A DNA stretch of 53,679 nt. Source: Polyangiaceae bacterium (lineage in GTDB: Bacteria > Myxococcota_A > Polyangia > Polyangiales > Polyangiaceae). The translations under genes and the position numbers were made by a program. The stretch lies in the NCBI GenBank assembly GCA_023150915.1, contig JAKLKA010000038.1, positions 1-53,679 of the forward strand, given 5' to 3'. Numbering within the stretch: the first letter of the stretch is position 1; each line of letters starts with the position of its first letter. Shown in pieces: positions 50,104 to 53,679 of the stretch. The notes beneath the pieces were generated by a model. The model ran no database searches. It was given only the letters and a program-made list of their open reading frames with translations, and had not been told where the DNA came from.

Positions 50104-51972
50104 TCACTTCGTCTTCCGAAGCAGCGCGCCGCCTTCACCCGCGATGAGCACGTTCTTGTCGCTGCTGCCCCAGACCGCGTTCAGCGTCTCGCCGACCGCC
50201 GTCTGTTGTTCGGTCCAGGTCGAACCGTCGAAGTGGAGCACCGTGCCATCCGAGCCCACGGCATACACGTCGCTGGCCGAGCTGCCCCAAATGTCGTTCA
50301 ACGAATAGAGCTCACCGGAACGCGTGACCGTCCACACGCTGCCGTCGTAGCGCGCCACGGTGCCGTTCAGGCCCACGGCCCATACGTCTTTCGCGCCCGC
50401 GCCCCAGACCGCGCGCAGCGTGGGCACCGCGCCGGCCTCGCTGCTGATGGGGTAGGGGCCCCAAGCCGCGCCGTCCCAGTGCATCAGCGTGCCGTTCGCC
50501 CCCACCGCCCAGGCGTCCGACCCACTGGTGATCCACACGTCGTTGAGATCGGCGCTGGTGTTGCTGGGCGTGGCGATCCAGCTGGTGCCGTTGATCATGG
50601 CGAACAGCGTGCCCTTCTCGCCCACGATCCAGCCGCCGGTGCTGGTGACCGCAATGCCCCGCAGCCAGGCCAGGGACTTCACCTCGACCGGTTCGAAGCC
50701 CGTCACCTTGCCCTTCCAGTGCAGCACGGTGCCCCCGGTGCCCACCGCCCAGGCGTCGTCGGCCCCGACCGCCGCCACGTCGTACAGCGCCCGCGGCGTC
50801 TTCGGGTCGACCACCTGCCAGCCGCTGCCCTGATCGTGCAGCACCTCGTCGCCCACGGCCCACACGTCCTTGCTGCCCGATCCGGCCAGCGCCAGCCGGT
50901 TCTCCGACGAGCCGTTCGAGATCAACGAGCGCGCGTCGCCGTCCCAGCGCATGATGATGCCGTTCTCACCGGCCACCAGCACGCTGTCGGCGTCGAGCCC
51001 ATCGGCGGTCAGGAAGGCGCGCGTGGTGTTGCTGGCCAGCTTGGTCCAGGTCTTGGTTGCCTCGTCGAAGCGGAACAGCACGCCGCCGTCGCCGAACACC
51101 CACGGGCGGTTCGGGCTCTCGAGCCAAACCCCGCGCAGGTGGGTGGTGCCGGGGACCTGCTCGCCCTTCCAGGCGCCGGAGGCGTTCGAGATGAAGTAGC
51201 CCGCCTGGCCGCTGGCGACGACGATGGCCGCGTCGGCGGTGCCGTCGAGCGCGAGGAACCCTGGGCCTCCGGTCGTGGCCACCGTCCACTCGGCTCCGTC
51301 CCACCCCAAGAGCACGCCGCCATCGCCAGCCGCCCAGGCCTTGCCCGTGGTCCCCGCGAAGACGGCTCGCAGCGTCTGCGGGTTCGGGTTGCTCTTGGTC
51401 GTCCAGCTCGAGCCGTCGAAGTGCCAGATGGCTCCACCCTCGCCCACCACCCAGACGTCGCTCTCGCTCGCGCCGTACACGTCCAGGAAGTTGGTGGCGA
51501 CGCTGGCGTCGGCGCCTGCTTCGGCGCCCACCGGAAGGGTGGCCTTCGCCCAGCCCTTGCCGTCCCACGCCACGATGGTGCCGGCCAGGCCCACGGCCCA
51601 CAGCTTGCTCGCGCTCGCGCCCCAGATCGCCGTCAGATCTTCGGTGACGCCGGAGTCGAGCCCCTCCCAGCCCTTACCGTCGAAGTGGATGATGGTCCCG
51701 CGATCACCGACGGCCCAGATGTCCTTCTCGCTGGTGGCCCACACCCCCCGCAGCGTGTTGCCCTGCGGGCGGGGCAGCTCCCAGCACCAGCCGTCGCTCG
51801 AGCACGACGCATAAGTCTTGGGGGGTGGCCCGGCGTCGCCGCCATCGCCGTCGGCGCCGGCATCGCTGCCGGCGTCGCTCTTCTTCTTCGAGTCGCCGTC
51901 GTCGTCACCGCAGGCGATGGCGAGCGACAGCGACGCGCAAACCGCGGCCTTTATCAAGAAAGCTGAACGCAT
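50104..51972 (-). CDS. beta-propeller (YCF48/WD-like repeat) lipoprotein
   Basis: A 622-residue lipoprotein: signal and lipobox MRSAFLIKAAVCASLSLAIAC, then an Asp/Gly-rich linker. About a dozen repeats follow, each with a motif of the form TLRGVWATSEKDIWAVGDRG, then TIIHFDGKGW. The last is SDKNVLIAGEGGALLRK. This pattern builds a multi-bladed beta-propeller, typical of the YCF48-like/photosystem-stability-like group, often used to bind proteins or ligands at the surface. It stops 18 bases before the next minus-strand gene upstream starts counting down toward it. Function unknown. Confidence 0.85.
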   Translation of the reverse strand: MRSAFLIKAAVCASLSLAIACGDDDGDSKKKSDAGSDAGADGDGGDAGPPPKTYASCSSDGWCWELPRPQGNTLRGVWATSEKDIWAVGDRGTIIHFDGKGWEGLDSGVTEDLTAIWGASASKLWAVGLAGTIVAWDGKGWAKATLPVGAEAGADASVATNFLDVYGASESDVWVVGEGGAIWHFDGSSWTTKSNPNPQTLRAVFAGTTGKAWAAGDGGVLLGWDGAEWTVATTGGPGFLALDGTADAAIVVASGQAGYFISNASGAWKGEQVPGTTHLRGVWLESPNRPWVFGDGGVLFRFDEATKTWTKLASNTTRAFLTADGLDADSVLVAGENGIIMRWDGDARSLISNGSSENRLALAGSGSKDVWAVGDEVLHDQGSGWQVVDPKTPRALYDVAAVGADDAWAVGTGGTVLHWKGKVTGFEPVEVKSLAWLRGIAVTSTGGWIVGEKGTLFAMINGTSWIATPSNTSADLNDVWITSGSDAWAVGANGTLMHWDGAAWGPYPISSEAGAVPTLRAVWGAGAKDVWAVGLNGTVARYDGSVWTVTRSGELYSLNDIWGSSASDVYAVGSDGTVLHFDGSTWTEQQTAVGETLNAVWGSSDKNVLIAGEGGALLRKTK

Positions 51973-51990
51973 GGGGTGTGAATCTCGACC

Positions 51991-53679
51991 TCAACAGGGC
52001 GGGCAGGTGACCGTGCCACCGCAGCCGTCCGAGCCGCTGTAGCCGCACTTGCCCGAGCAGCTCAGGGGAATGCAGCAGGTCCCGTTGGTCAGGCACACTT
52101 GGCCGCCGGGGCACGGCCCGCAGCCGATCTGACCGCCGCAGCCATTGGGCCAGCTGCCGCACTGCTTGCCGACCTCGGTGCAGGTCTTGGGCTGGCAGCA
52201 CTGGTTGCCCTGACAGACCTGACCGCTCGGGCACGGGCCGCAGTCCAGCTGCGCGCCGCAACCGTCGCTGGTGTTGCCGCACTGCGCGCCCTTCGCCGTG
52301 CAAGTGGTGGGCGAGCAGCACTGGTTGTTGTGGCAAGTCTGACCGCTGGGGCATGGCCCGCAGTCGACCTGACCCCCGCAGCCGTTGCTGGTGGTCCCGC
52401 ACTGCTTGCCGAGTTGCGTGCAGGTCTTGGGCGTGCACGGCGCGCACACGTTGGCAGTGCCCGAGCCGCCACACACCTCGCCGTTGGAGCAGGTGCCGCA
52501 GTCGAGCTGTGCGCCGCACCCGTCGGAGATCTTGCCGCAGTTCTTGCCCTGGGCAGCGCAGGTGGTGGGCTTGCAGCACTTGCCATCGTTGGTGCACGTC
52601 TCGTTGGTGGTGCAGGTGCCGCAGCTCACCTTGCCGCCGCAGCCGTCACTGTGGTCGCCGCAGTCTTTGCCCATGCCCGTGCAGGTCTTGGGCACGCAGG
52701 GGGCGCACACGTTGGCGGTGCCGCCGCCGCCACACTTCTGGTTGCTGGGGCAGTCGCCGCAGCTGAGCTGACCGCCGCAGCCGTCGGCGATGGTTCCGCA
52801 GTTCTTGCCCTGGGCCGCACAGGTGGTCGGCGTGCAGCAGTTGCCGCCGTAGCACTTTTGGTTGGTGGTGCAGTCACCACACTGAAGCTGGCCGCCGCAG
52901 CCGTCGTCGGCGGGGCCGCACGTCTTCTTCAGCTCGGCACAGGTCTTGGGGATGCACGACACACACACGTTGTTCGAGCAGATCTCGCCCGGCAGGCAGT
53001 TGCCGCAGACCACCGGCTGCCCGGTGCAGCTGTTGGTGATGGTTCCGCAGTTCTTTCCCTGGTTCTTGCACTCGGTGGGGGGCGGGGGCGGAAGGCACTG
53101 CCCGTTCGTGCACTGGAAGCCGCTCTGGCAGGTGCCACAGCTCAGCACGGCGCCGCACTTGTCGCTGATCGTGCCGCACTCCACCTTCTCGGCCTGGCAG
53201 GTGGTCTTCGCGCAGGTGATGCACTTGTTGCTGACCGCGTCGCACACCTGACCGGTGCCGCAGGCGGTGCAGGTGATGGTGCCGCCGCAGCCGTCGGGCA
53301 GCGTGCCGCACTTGTCGCCCTCGCATTTGGCCGGCACGCAGGGGCCGCACTTGCGCGTGGCGCCGTTGCACACCTGCCCGGCCGGGCACGAGCCGCAATC
53401 CACCGACCCGCCGCAGGCGTCGTTGATGATGCCGCACTCGGCGCCGGCTGCTTTGCACTCGCTCGCCGGGGGCGCACAGGTCTGAGTGGTGTTCGAGCAC
53501 ACTTGACCGCCCGGGCACGTGCCGCACGCCACCGTGCCGCCGCACTCGTCGTCGACGGTGCCGCAAGTGGCCTTCTTGTCGGCGCAGCTCTTCGGCACGC
53601 AGCCCGACCCGCCACTGCCGCCGCCGGCGCCCGAGCCGCCGCTGCCGGTGCTGGACCCCGTGCCGCTGCCGCCGCTGGC
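51991..53679 (-). CDS. tandem Cys-rich repeat protein (5' end outside the window)
   Basis: An open frame of 562 codons that runs off the right edge, so the start is not seen. The visible part begins in a Gly/Ser/Thr linker, then holds about 13 repeats of about 40 residues with the form CxPKTCxxxGKxCGxxxDGCGGxxxCGxCxxGxxC. Each repeat has about eight Cys and a central DGCGG. The final repeat ends SDGCGGTVTCPPC. The linker suggests a surface lipoprotein stalk, as in neighbouring genes. The DNA shows matching imperfect tandem repeats of about 120 bases, a likely place for copy-number change. Function unknown. Confidence 0.85.
   Translation of the reverse strand, partial: ASGGSGTGSSTGSGGSGAGGGSGGSGCVPKSCADKKATCGTVDDECGGTVACGTCPGGQVCSNTTQTCAPPASECKAAGAECGIINDACGGSVDCGSCPAGQVCNGATRKCGPCVPAKCEGDKCGTLPDGCGGTITCTACGTGQVCDAVSNKCITCAKTTCQAEKVECGTISDKCGAVLSCGTCQSGFQCTNGQCLPPPPPTECKNQGKNCGTITNSCTGQPVVCGNCLPGEICSNNVCVSCIPKTCAELKKTCGPADDGCGGQLQCGDCTTNQKCYGGNCCTPTTCAAQGKNCGTIADGCGGQLSCGDCPSNQKCGGGGTANVCAPCVPKTCTGMGKDCGDHSDGCGGKVSCGTCTTNETCTNDGKCCKPTTCAAQGKNCGKISDGCGAQLDCGTCSNGEVCGGSGTANVCAPCTPKTCTQLGKQCGTTSNGCGGQVDCGPCPSGQTCHNNQCCSPTTCTAKGAQCGNTSDGCGAQLDCGPCPSGQVCQGNQCCQPKTCTEVGKQCGSWPNGCGGQIGCGPCPGGQVCLTNGTCCIPLSCSGKCGYSGSDGCGGTVTCPPC

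Noticed and set aside
50206-51966. 586-codon plus-strand frame opposite the propeller lipoprotein
   Set aside because: The repeat pattern and signal peptide are on the minus strand only.

Overview
This is high-GC chromosomal DNA with the marks of a myxobacterium, most likely of the Sorangium/Polyangium branch of the Myxococcota. The evidence is a strong G/C bias at third codon positions, five Hanks-type Ser/Thr kinases plus one pseudokinase in 54 kb, many lipoproteins with Gly/Ser/Ala-rich linkers and Cys-rich domains, and two proteins ending in a MYXO-CTERM-like tail (small/Cys motif, hydrophobic helix, Arg cluster). LpxC, RseP, SurA and predicted outer-membrane barrels show a Gram-negative envelope.

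Layout. 1-9.3 kb: a partial RHH-like gene and a HEAT-type lipoprotein (minus); ftsK and a cyclic-nucleotide-binding-fold protein (plus); then a minus-strand group rseP-lpxC-lipoprotein and an outer-membrane protein. 9.4-13.1 kb: a TPR protein, a kinase, a Cys-rich lipoprotein and an overlapping small CxxCH lipoprotein. 13.1-15.6 kb: recA, with a LexA-box-like site between its -35 and -10 elements, and a metallopeptidase. 15.6-23.5 kb: a beta-barrel/MYXO-CTERM pair, a pseudokinase fused to two DsbA-like domains, a membrane kinase, surA and a lipoprotein. 23.5-33.6 kb: one long minus-strand series (LysM protein, kinase, kinase, TPR partner, Cys-rich/kelch lipoprotein, DUF58, BatA-like VWA protein), mostly with overlapping ends. 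33.6-45 kb: M3 peptidase, lipoprotein, split YeeE/YedE transporter, sulfatase-modifying-factor-like lipoprotein, a second TPR partner divergent from a kinase, DUF2141 protein, M15 peptidase with thrombospondin type 3 repeats, VWA lipoprotein and Cu/Zn superoxide dismutase.

45.0-46.4 kb is the most unusual part: about 1.4 kb without a credible gene but dense in RNA hairpins. It holds a linear tRNA-shaped element that lacks the conserved loop bases, and a second element in which a complete canonical tRNA body is encoded in circularly permuted order (3' half first, then 5' half). Directly downstream is an SPFH/slipin gene. Slipin-family proteins recur beside the RNA ligase RtcB in bacterial RNA-repair operons, so a tRNA-mimic or tRNA-repair role is a reasonable hypothesis; no RtcB, RtcR or Ro60 gene lies in the window.

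The last 6 kb hold two divergent DUF4143 ATPases, both apparently leaderless and separated by a perfect inverted repeat, a beta-propeller lipoprotein, and a secreted protein of about 13 Cys-rich repeats that runs off the end. All positions and motifs were read by eye; family names rest on motif recognition, not on a search.
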